This document shows, piece after piece, positions 1-11,048 of a stretch of 64,000 nucleotides of DNA. This DNA comes from Triops longicaudatus (taxonomy: Eukaryota; Arthropoda; Branchiopoda; Notostraca; Triopsidae), in NCBI GenBank assembly GCA_022885665.1, contig JAGQDJ010000091.1, positions 62,001-126,000 on the forward strand, in the 5' to 3' direction. Numbering within the stretch: position 1 is the first letter of the stretch; every line of letters starts with the position of its first letter. The position numbers and the translations under genes are program-made. Below the pieces are notes generated by a model. That model made no database searches, had not been told where the DNA came from, and saw only the letters and a list, made by a program, of their open reading frames with translations.

Positions 1-2073
1 AGCTTAAATCTGAAAATAAATTTTTCCATGTATAATTCGAAGGGACAGGGACGCAAGTCTTGTTGCATGTAAAACAAGTTACTGTAGAGATGAGGTACGT
101 CAGCTTTAGGGATACAGTACTTAGACTACCGAGTGTACTAACAGGAGAGAATTCGATAATATGTGTGTGAATTATACACTGTCCTTAGCTTTGCTGTGGT
201 GACGAAGCAACTTTGACTTCTTAATATCTATCGATGCGATAACGAGCAAGTTGAAACCACTTATATTTACAAAATCTGGAAAAAAGAACGTAGTTTCCCT
301 CCCAGCAGCCCGATACGGCACATCAAGGTGTGAGGTAGAGTTTCCTAAAGTGTTAAAAATGTATTTCTTTTTTCGGAGTCTTCTCTCTTGACAACATCTC
401 TAGACTAGTTGGGTTGGTAAGAAAAAAGACTTGAATCATTAAGTCGCCATGGAGACACTTAACGTCCTTGCCTTTTGTCTCACCCTAAGTGTGAACGGTA
501 ACGATATTATTGAAGATCCAAATGTTTGTAAACCTTTCGGATCGACAAGAACACACCACATGGCCATACGAACATCACCCGCAGTTAAGGGCCTGTCATG
601 TGTTTGCTCCTGCCTCTAATCTCACCTGTCGCTGTGCAATAATCCAAAGACTTCCGTGTGTGTTTATATGACTCAGAATTCTACCTAATTTGCTGCCTTT
701 GGCAGAAGCTGAAAATTAATCCCCCTTCGAATTTATTTTTTTATGATTTGTGGGCTGAAATCGAGATCTCGGTAAAGCTTGGAGTTTACGATTCGAGACG
801 CTGAAGGAAAGGCTATGCTTTGAGCCCATTTTGCGTTTATGCGCAACAGAAGGACTACAATAACATTGTCTGCATTCTCCCACACTACCTTGATTAGCAT
901 ATTGCCATGCCTGTGCAAAGGCGTGCGGTCTAGTTGTTATTCCTGTACAGAAGCTCGAAATTGCAGAGGGAAGAAAAACATCAAATGGCTTTCTTGCGAC
1001 TGCTGTTTCTACTGAAACATTAATACATTAGATTTTCGTTCCGGATATAAACTTTCCAGGGGAACTAATGGCTCAACTAATAATGTACTTGAATGTACGT
1101 TTCGGGAACTTTTATTTGTAAACCAAATGAAACGCTGGTCCTAGCTACAGCCTTGTCTTGCTGGCCTTTTATAAGTTGCGTCTTGTAAATTTTATACGTA
1201 ATTTATTTTTCATATAATGGTTCGACCTTCTGTGACGGAAGTCGAAATTAGAACTTTCTTTCAATTACGAAGGCATTGTGGCACGGGACGTTTTTGATTG
1301 AGTACCTCTTAAGTAACAAGTTAGTACACCATCGTCACAAGATGACGATGAAAACCTTGCCTCTTCCATAAAACAAAGAGACCAAGCCGTCTGATTTTTA
1401 TTGACATATCGTGGAAAAGTCTCTGTTTGTGATTCACTTGAGTCAGTATCGCTGTGCTTTTCTGCTGCACAGCATTTCGATCTAACAAGCTGTTAGATTT
1501 ACTTGACTGTAATAAAGAATTTGTTTAAAAGTCAGCAGAACAGTTACGATTTCGTTCGCGTCAACACGGTGTGATAATTTCCCCTGGAAGGGAAAAAGTG
1601 AATACTTCAACGTTGAAGCGGCATTGTAGGTCAAATTCTTATTGTTAATCGAGCTTTGCTGCTCGTCACTCGACTGAAAATTTCTGTGTCCAGACAATTG
1701 TTATTTAGTAGTTCGATAATCGAGTTTGTTACAAATTGTCGTAACAAAAAATATGAAGTATATTCTTCCTCATGTTTTTCGTTGTTCAGTCCCTGTACGG
1801 TCTGCAGTTATCGTTCGAGCGGCGTTGCGTCTTTCCGTACATCATTGTATAGTGCGCATGGTTTTTGGAAGCCGTTCTTAGTACATAGCTCATTGTTTGA
1901 AAACTGGCGGGCTTAATAAGAATCGATAACGTTCCGTCTTAATCGATAGAAGGCATGTTATGACAGGGCAGGAGAGAAAAATTTTAATTTGGGTGATAAA
2001 ATTTTGTGGTTTTATACGTTCTAAGGCAACAACAAAATATGATATCATGATTGAATCATGTAATAAAAAGCGC
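1..2073. other. No recognised gene (left edge)
   Basis: About 2 kb of AT-rich sequence upstream of JTB. Open frames here are short and show no family motif or splice-linked continuation that I can recognise. The last few hundred bases should hold the JTB promoter and 5' UTR, but I see no clear core promoter element. Confidence 0.5.
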
Positions 2074-2688
2074 ATGGTTATATCCATTGCTTGTTTAGTT
2101 GGGTAAGGACGAATTGTTATCGTGATCCCGTAATGTTTAACACGCGTTTTCTCGTTTGAATTTTTACCAGAGTTTCCGTACTTGTGCTAGTCTTCGAAAA
2201 CCATTTGGCCAACAATGACCGACACATCAAGACATCTGCTCCAGTGATTTCGCCCGAGAAAGATCTCTGCTGGCAGAGAGAACTGTTTGATATTGTCGAA
2301 GACTGCCATCCTTGCACAGGTAGAATTCTTTATTTCTTTGAATAAATCCTTATCGTGTATAACTTTGATTTCAGATTTTGAAAAAACTAGTAATTCAGTC
2401 CCAGCTTGTGTAGACACTGGCTACAAAGAAAGTGTGAATTGTACCAAAACAGGCATCGTATTTCGAAGGTATTACCATAAATTCCCTGTAATGGCGTTTA
2501 CAATTTCCTTGCTTGATCTGTCTAGTTGTCACAAAGTTACGTGGCTGGAAGAGCGCAAGTTTTGGACTTTCGAAGTGTCTGCTTTATTAGTTGGCTTGGC
2601 TTCTTCCGTTTTGGTCTTCCTTCGACAAAAAACGCTTGAACGGCGAGCATATCGGCGTATTCAGCGTCAAATCAACGCACCTTTTTAA
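2074..2688 (+). CDS. JTB: JTB-family membrane protein (jumping translocation breakpoint)
   Basis: Spliced model: exons 2074-2102, 2171-2319, 2375-2468 and 2526-2688, giving 144 aa (human JTB is 146). The N-terminus is a hydrophobic signal peptide (MVISIACLVGVSVLVLVF). The ectodomain keeps the family cysteine pattern: CW, then EDCHPC, PAC, VNC and RSCHKV. This is followed by EERKFW, one transmembrane helix near residues 105-122, and a short basic tail (LRQKTLERRAYRRIQRQI) very like the human tail. Human JTB is a small type I membrane protein linked to mitochondria and cytokinesis. The 57-base third intron (2469-2525) is a multiple of three without stops, so a longer frame can also be read through it. 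Removing it restores the family spacing. The stop at 2686-2688 lies one base before the GSTCD start codon. Confidence 0.9.
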
Positions 2689-2689
2689 T

Positions 2690-4585
2690 ATGGCGAAGCT
2701 TTTTATTGCCGCGTATCCCCTAACCGACGATGTTGATGACTGTTGTCCTACTGATCTGGAAGGCTGGATTTCCTTGTTTGTCGCTCGTTACTGCGACATC
2801 CAAGTCCAGATTGTTACGTGTGAGACGCTGGCACCATCATCAACCGTTGATAGCTCCATATTTCACCTCCGCAACATTCGCCCAGCCCTGATTTGTCACA
2901 AATTGGACCCCAACTCGCCCGATTTTGCTGCTGTCTGCAACGTAGAGCTCCCAGCGTTATTGGACGGCCCCCAGGTCATCATTGCCGGACTGGCAGCAGT
3001 AGCTCGCTATATGCTCAAGAACCTCTGCCCTAATACCACCAAATCAAGCCAGTTGCTAGGCTTTCGACAAAATTGTTTAGCTGCACCAGCTGAAGCCTCG
3101 ATATGGACGCGTTTTTGCGAAGTAGATTTTCAAGAAAGTGTTAAGAAGTTGCTGCAGTCACTCATTGAGACCAACAGCCCTTCTGAGGTCTTCCAGTTGC
3201 CTGCCGATATGGCACGCTTCGAATACCAGTTGCGCCAACCGTTACGAATTCACAACGTGCTCAAAAAATGGCAAAATCAGAACAAGGAGAGCAAGAGTCT
3301 AAGCCCTGCTGTTGCGCTAGAATCAGCCCATGCCGAGTTGGAACACTGTTACGCCGAAGGACCGGACATGACCTTAGCGGATCTCCTTCTCTATCCTGGT
3401 TATCGTGTGCTCTTTCAGGTCTTTCAGGACGAGGCCGGAATCACTTTAGAGCATCTTATCCCTGCCACTTGTCAATGGCTGCGCAAATTGGAACAGGAAC
3501 CCCACTTGGTGGAAGCATTAGCGGGCGTTGAAGGGATTGGAAGGCCCCGAAGAAGTCTTGAGACGTTGAAGCCTCCCTTGAGTGCGAATTTGCCCGAAGT
3601 GGCCTTCCTTAGCTTGTACAAAAAAGACCCTAAGCGTTACAAACCCGAACGGCGGCTGTTAACCAAGCAAGAAAACATTGATGAAGTACTGATGGACTTA
3701 AAAGCGATGCATTTGCACCCGGGCGAACGCGAACTTTTGGATCTTGGCAGTGACGAGAGCGTCCAACGAAATTTTAAGCTCGACGACACCATTTTGAGTA
3801 AATGGCAAGGCGAAACGCAAGAGCCACCTTTAGACCTTTTAACACTACAAGACGGCATTGATTGGAACGCGTTGCCGCCCTGGGTGCATCCGGCTGGTGG
3901 CGGGTTGCCGGTGAAACGCTTGCCTCGCAAATTGGAACAATTGCAGAATATGGTGCAACCGGTGCTGCAGATGGCCCAGCCTGGTGATGTCATCGTGGAG
4001 TTTTGCTCGGGCGGCGGACACGTGGGTATTATCTTAGCGTATCACTTACCCCAGTGCCAAATCACGCTAATTGACAGTAAAGAAGATTCGGTTATACGAG
4101 CACGAGACCGGGTGCTGAAATTGGGATTACGGAATGTCACTGTCATTCAGAGCAACTTGGACTATTTCAAGGGCAAATTTAATATTGGAGTCGCATTGCA
4201 TGCATGCGGGGTGGTGACGGATTTGGTCCTGTTGGCATGCACCAGGAATTTGGCAGCATTTGTGCTTTGTCCGTGTTGTTACGGGAATCTGAAAGCAGGT
4301 TTAGGGGTAGTGTACCCTCAGAGTCGTTTGTACAAGGAGCGTGGAGTGAATGGGCAAGTGTTTTGCCAATTAGCCCACGCGTCGGACCAAACCCATCACG
4401 CTGAACACGAAAAGACCGATCAAGGCAAGTTGTGCATGGTGACGGTGGATCTGGATCGGGCTTTGTCAGCAGTCGAACTGGGGTACCGTGTGACGTTGTC
4501 GAAATTTAAGCCTGCCACGTGTACACCCAAAAACCATTTGATTGTGGGACTGCCCCCCTCCAAGATTGTTGCAGCGAGTCATTGA
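2690..4585 (+). CDS. GSTCD: GSTCD-like protein: GST C-terminal fold plus methyltransferase domain
   Basis: A single uninterrupted exon encodes 631 aa, close to the human protein. The ATG at 2690 is chosen because the frame further upstream is the overlap with JTB and because MAKLFIAAYP aligns with the family start region. The middle has the GST C-terminal-like signature YAEGPDMTLADLLLYP (about residues 220-240). The C-terminal third is a Rossmann methyltransferase: FCSGGGHVGIILAYHLP is the SAM-binding loop (about residue 438), followed by ALHACGVVTD and the Cys-rich CPCCYG, as in human GSTCD. The substrate is not known. An AATAAA directly follows the stop (4586-4591), and further copies lie at 4630 and about 4655. 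The gene converges on NANS, with 197 bases between stop codons. Confidence 0.95.
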   Translation: MAKLFIAAYPLTDDVDDCCPTDLEGWISLFVARYCDIQVQIVTCETLAPSSTVDSSIFHLRNIRPALICHKLDPNSPDFAAVCNVELPALLDGPQVIIAGLAAVARYMLKNLCPNTTKSSQLLGFRQNCLAAPAEASIWTRFCEVDFQESVKKLLQSLIETNSPSEVFQLPADMARFEYQLRQPLRIHNVLKKWQNQNKESKSLSPAVALESAHAELEHCYAEGPDMTLADLLLYPGYRVLFQVFQDEAGITLEHLIPATCQWLRKLEQEPHLVEALAGVEGIGRPRRSLETLKPPLSANLPEVAFLSLYKKDPKRYKPERRLLTKQENIDEVLMDLKAMHLHPGERELLDLGSDESVQRNFKLDDTILSKWQGETQEPPLDLLTLQDGIDWNALPPWVHPAGGGLPVKRLPRKLEQLQNMVQPVLQMAQPGDVIVEFCSGGGHVGIILAYHLPQCQITLIDSKEDSVIRARDRVLKLGLRNVTVIQSNLDYFKGKFNIGVALHACGVVTDLVLLACTRNLAAFVLCPCCYGNLKAGLGVVYPQSRLYKERGVNGQVFCQLAHASDQTHHAEHEKTDQGKLCMVTVDLDRALSAVELGYRVTLSKFKPATCTPKNHLIVGLPPSKIVAASH

Positions 4586-4782
4586 AATAAAACACATGTA
4601 TTTTCGTAAAAGAAAAGGCGTTAGAAAGTAATAAAAAGTATTAGAAGTGATGCGAAATAAACAAAAAATGGCGGACTAGGAACGAGTTTCTTGAGCTAGA
4701 GCAAACTTATGACCAAATACAAGGGAGAAAGGGAGCTCTTCGCTCCCTGCTTGTTTGAATTGGTTGCTGGGTCTACCCATGT

Positions 4783-7231
4783 TTATTGAGGTAGTGTCTC
4801 AAGGACTTGTGAAGTTATAGGGTCATCCTTGTTGAGATCGCTGGAAAGTGAACGGCCAACCAAGTGTGCAACTCGATGAGGAGGCCAACCATGGGGCTGG
4901 CTTACTTTTATGCAAATGTCCGATAAAGTCAACACATGTCCCATGGCCAGATCTTGAGCGGCTACACATGATTTGCCCAATTTCGAATGGCACGGTAACT
5001 CGGAGTCTTGAATGGATTTACGCGGAGAGCCCAATGCTAATTCAACTTGGCGTACCTAGTAGCATATTAAAAAAAAAATGAACTTTCATTGATTTGCTAA
5101 ATTGATAAGCATTAATATAGAATCTTACTTGCGTGACAAGTTCTTTTAACTCCGAAGGAAGCAAGGAACACGAATGATCATTTCCTTTCCAGGACTTATC
5201 TAATGTCAGGTGTCGTTCAATAACCTGACAAGGAGAGGATGAGAATTGCATTACAATTTCCTTCACTTGGGTGACGAAATAAATCCCTTATAAACCACAA
5301 AATTTCGTTAGACTTTCCTCGGATTCAATTCACTGAAGTTCGCATCTTTTTTTCGAACAAACCACTTATGGATCAACTTTTAAAACTTTTCAAGGCAACA
5401 AAGTTGACTGTTGCCTTGATTTGAATTGGGCATCGTTCGAACATTGCTTTTGCACAGAGTCCTTGTATATTAAACTGAACAAGTGTTTTGAATTAATGAA
5501 AAAAGAAGAATGTAAATGGATTCTGTCATCTGGGCGATGGCGTAACAGTCAATAACAAATTTAAAAACAAATGAAACCGGGCTCTTCTAATATGGCAAGC
5601 ATTGGCTATTGTCAATAGAGAGGGGAAAAGTTTTTGTAAATAACGTGAAAGCGCATCTGCAAGTGGTCTCACTTGAGGTTCCTCTTCGAATGTAGCAAAG
5701 CGATACTTTCAGAATTTATTGCAATAAAAAGTTCACGTTAGTTTTAGTCCTGAAAAATATTGGTCGGCCTAGTTACAACATCGTTTGGTGTTACGGTGAC
5801 GAATCATAATTACAGAGCATGTATATAACTACCCTAACTTTGGCATGCTAAGGGAATCCTAATACAATAGACTTTCTCTTATCGGTTTAACTGATGAGCG
5901 GTTTATGAATACATGCATTCGTTAAAAAATATATGCCAAATTTATGAAAAATGACACTATATTTGAGTACCAAAAAGTTTGAGAAACCAAAAACACATGA
6001 ACATAGTTACTGCCAAACAAATAAAGTCGTCACAGATTTGTATGTTAAACATTAAGAGCTATAATGTGTATCGTGCGTGCTGTTCGTAAGCATTTTCAGA
6101 TTGCTCGCTTTTTCGGTTGTCTGTTGTACGGATAACCGATTATCCATTCCCGTACCTAACGGATAAGAGGGCGTAGACTATACGTAATATATGGTAAGCT
6201 TTAGATAGGTTTAGTTAATCATATAATTAATTTTGGGTATAGTAATTATAACTAGGGAGCATGTGTTCGAAATGTGGAATTATTTTCACTACATTAGAAT
6301 TTATAAAATGGTTACTTTGCTTCCAAGGGCTACTGCAGCTATTGAAATCGCGTTGCCTATTTCGTGACCGGAGTATCCGATAGGGCAGCCTGGAAAAAGG
6401 TTTTGGTAACTTTTGATTACATTCAAATGAATCTGATTGTAGGGCGTTGGGTACGACGAGACGCAATGCAAGATGCATAGCTTGGGGTTGATGGTCGTGA
6501 TAATCCGATAGGCTTCTTTCACAGTTTCTTCGTCTTGCATTCCTATGGGAACAGAACTTTTTACGCTGAGCCTCAAAAGTTTGCGTTAAGACTATTCGCT
6601 ATGCATTTACCGGTGGAGAGGACGATCGGCAGCTGAGTCTTGGCGGCTTTCTCGAGTAGTGGAAAGTTGTTCGCGTCGCCAGATCCTATTTTTAGGAAAG
6701 GAACTCCCATTCTCACCAGGGATTCTAAGGCGATCTAAGTATTAAAAAAAGCTCTCACAAACTTTATTCGCAAACTATGTTTTCAATATTTTCCCTCCAA
6801 AATAAAAAAAAACTCACTTCATCCATAGCGGAGGCCGTGAATCCAATAGCGAGTTGGTGGGCATAAGCCTGAAGTTCTTCATACTGTTCTTCACTGAATT
6901 CCAAGAAACGCTTATGCTCGCCATACGTTTGGCCCCATGCATGAGGACTGTCATATGCTTTTGCTAAAGCAGCAGCCGTGAATTTGTCATCTAAACTGCT
7001 CTTTTGAAACTTTACGCAATCTGCTCCCGCTTCCTATCAGCAGACAATCATCAATATAAAAAATGAAGTTTTCAAAATTGAGAAAAAAATCAAGAAAAGT
7101 ACTTTTGCTGCTAAGATGAGCTGTTTGGCTATTTTAATGTCGCCTTGGTGATTCTGTCCAATTTCAGCGATTATAAAGCACGGATAGTTCGTACCAACAA
7201 ATCTGTTAGGTAATAATTCGACGAGCACCAT
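4783..7231 (-). CDS. NANS: Sialic acid synthase (N-acetylneuraminate-9-phosphate synthase)
   Basis: Six exons: 7231-7103, 7033-6818, 6734-6611, 6542-6316, 5224-5129 and 5055-4783, 354 aa (human 359). The enzyme condenses phosphoenolpyruvate with N-acetylmannosamine (or its 6-phosphate) to make sialic acid in the cytosol. The NeuB barrel shows CFIIAEIGQNHQGD (residues 18-31), KFQKS, IGSGDANNFP, IGYSGHE (211-217) and RHLTLDKSWKGNDH (from 236). The C-terminal SAF antifreeze-like domain starts near KLGKSCVAAQDL and ends LVGRSLSSDLNKDD. ATG 7231 is preferred to the in-frame GTG five codons upstream. Intron 4 (5225-6315) is 1.1 kb and holds no gene I can see. On the minus strand the TAA stop lies inside an AATAAA (4787-4782). 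Confidence 0.97.
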
Positions 7232-9517
7232 AGTTTTAAAGCTCACGAGATTGATTAAGTTACGGCAGCGATTGCCTGCCAGGCGTGTTTGTTGGTTTCG
7301 GTAAATATGATATCTTCAGTTATAAGAACATTCAAATAAGCTTCGGATATTGAAGGACAACTTATTTTTGCTTTAGAGAAACGGACTACCATCTAGCGAC
7401 ACAAGGTTCCAGTCCTGTCACCAGTACAGTAAATCTTATTTTATGGTCCTGAAGTGTACTTGTGAAGTGCGCATGTCGTAGAAAATCGAAAGTGTAGCGA
7501 CAAAACTGTTTATTATTTGATTAAGTATTGGTTACGCGTTAACTCTCTAACGTGGCCCCTGGCTACGTGCCTGGATATAACTGTGATTTTCCTCCGTAAG
7601 CTCGAAATGAAATCTACCATTTACAAAGTAACTTCGATTATAACTGACATACAGTACAACCATTTTGCAAAAATTGACCCTCGTCATGTTCTGGCCACTA
7701 TGAAGTTTTTCCTGGCCATTTGCGGATAACCAATGTCCCGAAATACATAATGGTGTCTATTTACATGTATATTGATACGACATTGTAAGACAGAGCTGAA
7801 ATTGCTCGTTGTTCAACGACCGCGTTGGCTCGCGAAAATCACCAAAAATAAAACGAGCAATCGCGCCCTTCGCTTACGAAATTTTGAGCGCGCTCCTTTT
7901 AGCTTTGAGCATTACATATAACCATTACTAATAAGAATAAGTATAAACGTCGTCCGAATATACACAAAAGATATGGGAATGATCTTCACAGTTTTTTTCA
8001 GACATGATTATCCGGCTTGCCTCATTAAGCACGAAAAAATCACTGAGATGAAGGAACTCCAGTACCCAGGACAGTTAGGGAGGGTTTAACCCCCTTCCCT
8101 CCGCTGAAATCTTTAAATTAAGGATAAACATATAAAAATCTGGCACACGTAAAAATATAAACTACAAGTCCCCGAACATTCCTCGTGTGACCATGGCTTA
8201 GGTATTGTGAAAAGATCACCCCGTATCTAGGACGGATCCCCCCTCCCTCCTGAAATGTTAAACTTATAATGGTAATGTTCCAAACTGTTAGTCCGTCCCT
8301 GTCATTGCAAGCTATACGCCTTTATTAACTTTACCTTTTACCCAAAGTGACCGAGTTTGTCCAGCTAATGACCCAAGATTGACCTTTATTTTCCGAACTA
8401 ATTTTCCTAGAACAATCTTTCATCTTCGCTTATTCAATGTTTTTTTTTTATGTCACTATATAAGGTATAATTAACGTTAAAGTATTCAGTTCAGTGTTGG
8501 TTGAAAGTCGTCGTAGTACGGTAACAGTACTCATAGTACCGTTGCCGTCCTAATTATGGTATTGTTATAATGTAGTTAGAAACAGTGCATTTTTAAAGCC
8601 TTTAACCTATCATAGTGTATTCCGAAGTAATAAAAAAAATAAACCAGGCTTGTCATGAGGTATGTTCGAACAAGTATTTTTTTTTTTGCCTTGCTTTCGT
8701 AGTTTTGTGGCAAACAATTGAATTGGACACACCTGAATACGTATTTCCCATAGGACAAGAAAGTTCTTCAAGAAAGCTGTGGAGATCTTCGGTTTCCGTA
8801 TTCAATGATCTGAATTAAAATTAAACGTGTAACTAAAGACTTCAGATTGATAATGCTTTAAGGTGGGTCTTTAAAGCAAATAAAGACTTCAGAAAGTGTT
8901 ACTGGTAAAAAAAAATGTTTTTAAGAACTCATGTTCTGACTCGCTGATTTCGAAATTACCGCTATTCAACTCTGAACTTCGCCTTCTTTCAGGTGCTGAC
9001 ACCTAGTGATAGTCGAGCGAAAGACCTTTGAAAGTTGCTGTCCAGAGCTCGACCAATAAGATTGAAGTCTTTTTGAACTCGTTTGATCTGTGGACCGCTA
9101 TCCGTTATTGTTTGGCTGGCATTTAACGTGGGTAGTCGAGAGACTGTACGAGTGATTTTACAACGGAATAACTATACCTTTTGTCACGGATTTTACTTGT
9201 TTTATTAATTTCTCCAGCAGGTAAGCACGAATACGCATGTTTTAAACACCTAGTTTTACTGCTTTATTATTAGGTTATGTCAATTCAAATTGAAGTCATC
9301 GCGAAAAGGGTTATTCACTTGGGATTTAGCAATCCTGTAAACCGTGGCTTGAGTTAGTGTTACTTTTATATCGAACTTGTGATCATACAACGCGTCGATT
9401 TATGTTCTTCTTAGGAAAAAAAATCGCCCAAATTTGCCTTAAACCTAGTATTTTAGTTTTTAGAGGCACACATTTGGCATCAGTTCCCCCAAAGGACGTG
9501 TAACTGAAATTCCAGCC
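7232..9517. other. Divergent intergenic region between NANS and PrimPol
   Basis: Contains the shared upstream region of the two divergent genes. A C-rich motif followed by CTGAAAT occurs near 8090 and again near 8240. A plausible PrimPol 5' UTR intron runs from a CAG|GTAAGC donor at about 9221 to an acceptor in TTCTTCTTAG at about 9414. Part of a dispersed repeat lies at about 7851-7910. No other gene seen. Confidence 0.5.
7851..7910. repeat. Dispersed repeat C, copy 1
   Basis: The core reads roughly CGCTTACGAAATTTTGAGCG followed by a CGCTC and TTAGCT block. Related sequence is at 35003-35065 in the same orientation and at about 36432-36462 inverted. Family unknown. Seen by eye only. Confidence 0.45.
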
Positions 9518-10897
9518 ATGGCAGAAGCCAACAATAAAGGATCAACCTCCTTTCGAGCGAAATCCTTCTACGGATCCAAACGTAAAGCACTTGATCGAGT
9601 ACAACTGACGAAGTTACGAAAGATCGACGAGCAAGCTGAAAAGTTCAGAAAATTTCCCCTTCCCCCTCTTCCCCTTCATCCTACCCTTTCCAGTCCCTGC
9701 ACGATTTACAAGCTTTTCCGGAAGCAGGAACCGGCCATTCAGTTCTGCCAGGAATTCGGACAAGGCTTAAAACCTTTTTCGTCGGAAGACCCTCGCTTTT
9801 CTGGTGGCATAAGAAAATACCAAGTTGCGCACCCTTGTACCATATGGGCTCGCCAACAAGCTACACAGCCTCTCTTGCGAAACAACTACGAAATTATTAC
9901 CGAAGAAGCTCCTTGTAAGCTTTATTTCGATCTTGAGTTCGAACTGGAGCTTAATCCCAGCAGTAAGCCCCAACAGCTGACCCAGACTTTCATGGAAATC
10001 GTTTTCTGGGCACTGGAAGCTAAACTCAACGTAAAATGCTCGTCCGAAGATGTCATAATTCTGGAAGCAACAACACCAAAGAAATTTAGCCAACATTGGA
10101 TCTTCCCAACTGTTATCTTCCATTCGTATCGTCATGCTGGTGCATTTGTCAAACATATAATCGAGCTCGTCGACTCCGGGTCGGTACCTTTCACAAAATC
10201 AGCACTCGAAGCGTTGTATGTCCAAAACAGTCACGGAAATACAGCTCTCTTCGTCGATAAGGGTGTTTACACTAGGAACCGCAATTTCCGAATATATCAA
10301 TCGACCAAGTTGGGCAAGAATAACCCTTTACTAGTATCACCCGAAAATTGTTACCGTTTTAAGAAAGAAAAATCTTTCTTTCTAGCATCTCTTATAACTT
10401 ACATCCAAGACCCAACGCTTCCTGCACATACGTTCGAGTCTGAAACGTTTGCCACCAAGATTTCGCATGGAGTCCGCTCCTTATCTACGCAGGCTAGCTC
10501 GGAAGGACACCTTGAATCACCATACCCTGAAATAGATAGCTTTATCTCGTCGTTAATTCGCTCCCAAGGTCGGATTAGCAAATGGCTATATTTCGAGCAG
10601 AGCGAACGTTTGGTGTACTCGTTTTACAATTACCGTTACTGCGAAAACGTCCATCGACACCATAAGAGCAACAACGTCCAAATTGTTGTCGACCTAGAAA
10701 GGTTGAGCTATTGCCAAAAGTGCTTAGACCCTGATTGCGCTGGTTTCCGCTCAGAGTCACGGCCACTCACACTAGCGAACGAAAACCAGGGCGAAGGGTG
10801 GGATGACAGCGTGCCCGATGATGTCCTCATAGCCTCGGTTGAAGCAGCTGAAGCACTTTTGTCCGAGTTAGCCTTTCATTTGCTTTTTTATGCTTAG
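9518..10897 (+). CDS. PRIMPOL: PrimPol primase-polymerase
   Basis: An intronless coding frame of 459 aa, against 560 in human. PrimPol reprimes stalled replication forks. The archaeo-eukaryotic primase core is intact: motif I is DLE (Asp138, Glu140, in LYFDLEF), motif II is SQH (Ser191, His193), and motif III is Asp247 in LFVDKGVYTRNRNFR. The C-terminal zinc site keeps Cys375, His382, Cys402 and Cys407 with the same spacing as human Cys419, His426, Cys446 and Cys451 (YRYCENVHRHHKSNN then CQKCLDPDC). The end, WDDSVPDDVLIASVEAAEAL, resembles the first RPA-binding motif, but the protein stops soon after and a second motif is not visible. A weak donor-like GTTAGC sits near the end, so a missed C-terminal exon is possible. 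TACC follows 151 bases downstream on the same strand. Confidence 0.95.
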   Translation: MAEANNKGSTSFRAKSFYGSKRKALDRVQLTKLRKIDEQAEKFRKFPLPPLPLHPTLSSPCTIYKLFRKQEPAIQFCQEFGQGLKPFSSEDPRFSGGIRKYQVAHPCTIWARQQATQPLLRNNYEIITEEAPCKLYFDLEFELELNPSSKPQQLTQTFMEIVFWALEAKLNVKCSSEDVIILEATTPKKFSQHWIFPTVIFHSYRHAGAFVKHIIELVDSGSVPFTKSALEALYVQNSHGNTALFVDKGVYTRNRNFRIYQSTKLGKNNPLLVSPENCYRFKKEKSFFLASLITYIQDPTLPAHTFESETFATKISHGVRSLSTQASSEGHLESPYPEIDSFISSLIRSQGRISKWLYFEQSERLVYSFYNYRYCENVHRHHKSNNVQIVVDLERLSYCQKCLDPDCAGFRSESRPLTLANENQGEGWDDSVPDDVLIASVEAAEALLSELAFHLLFYA

Positions 10898-11048
10898 TTT
10901 TACTTCATAGCTAATGACGCTTATGTTTATTTATTGAGCAGGACAATTAACTATTAAGTTTTACTTGTGGATTTCGCTGTTGTTGCTGCGCTTAAATTTT
11001 TTTTGCTTTAATTTGCCAATTTTGCTTTGTTCGCGTAGGTCTTGAGGC

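Noticed and set aside
2117..2417. Two minus-strand open frames over the JTB gene
   Set aside because: They overlap the well-supported JTB exons and show no family motif.
6160..6185. GGATAAGAGGGCG, similar to pogo-like ends
   Set aside because: Only a short match with no partner end in the NANS intron.
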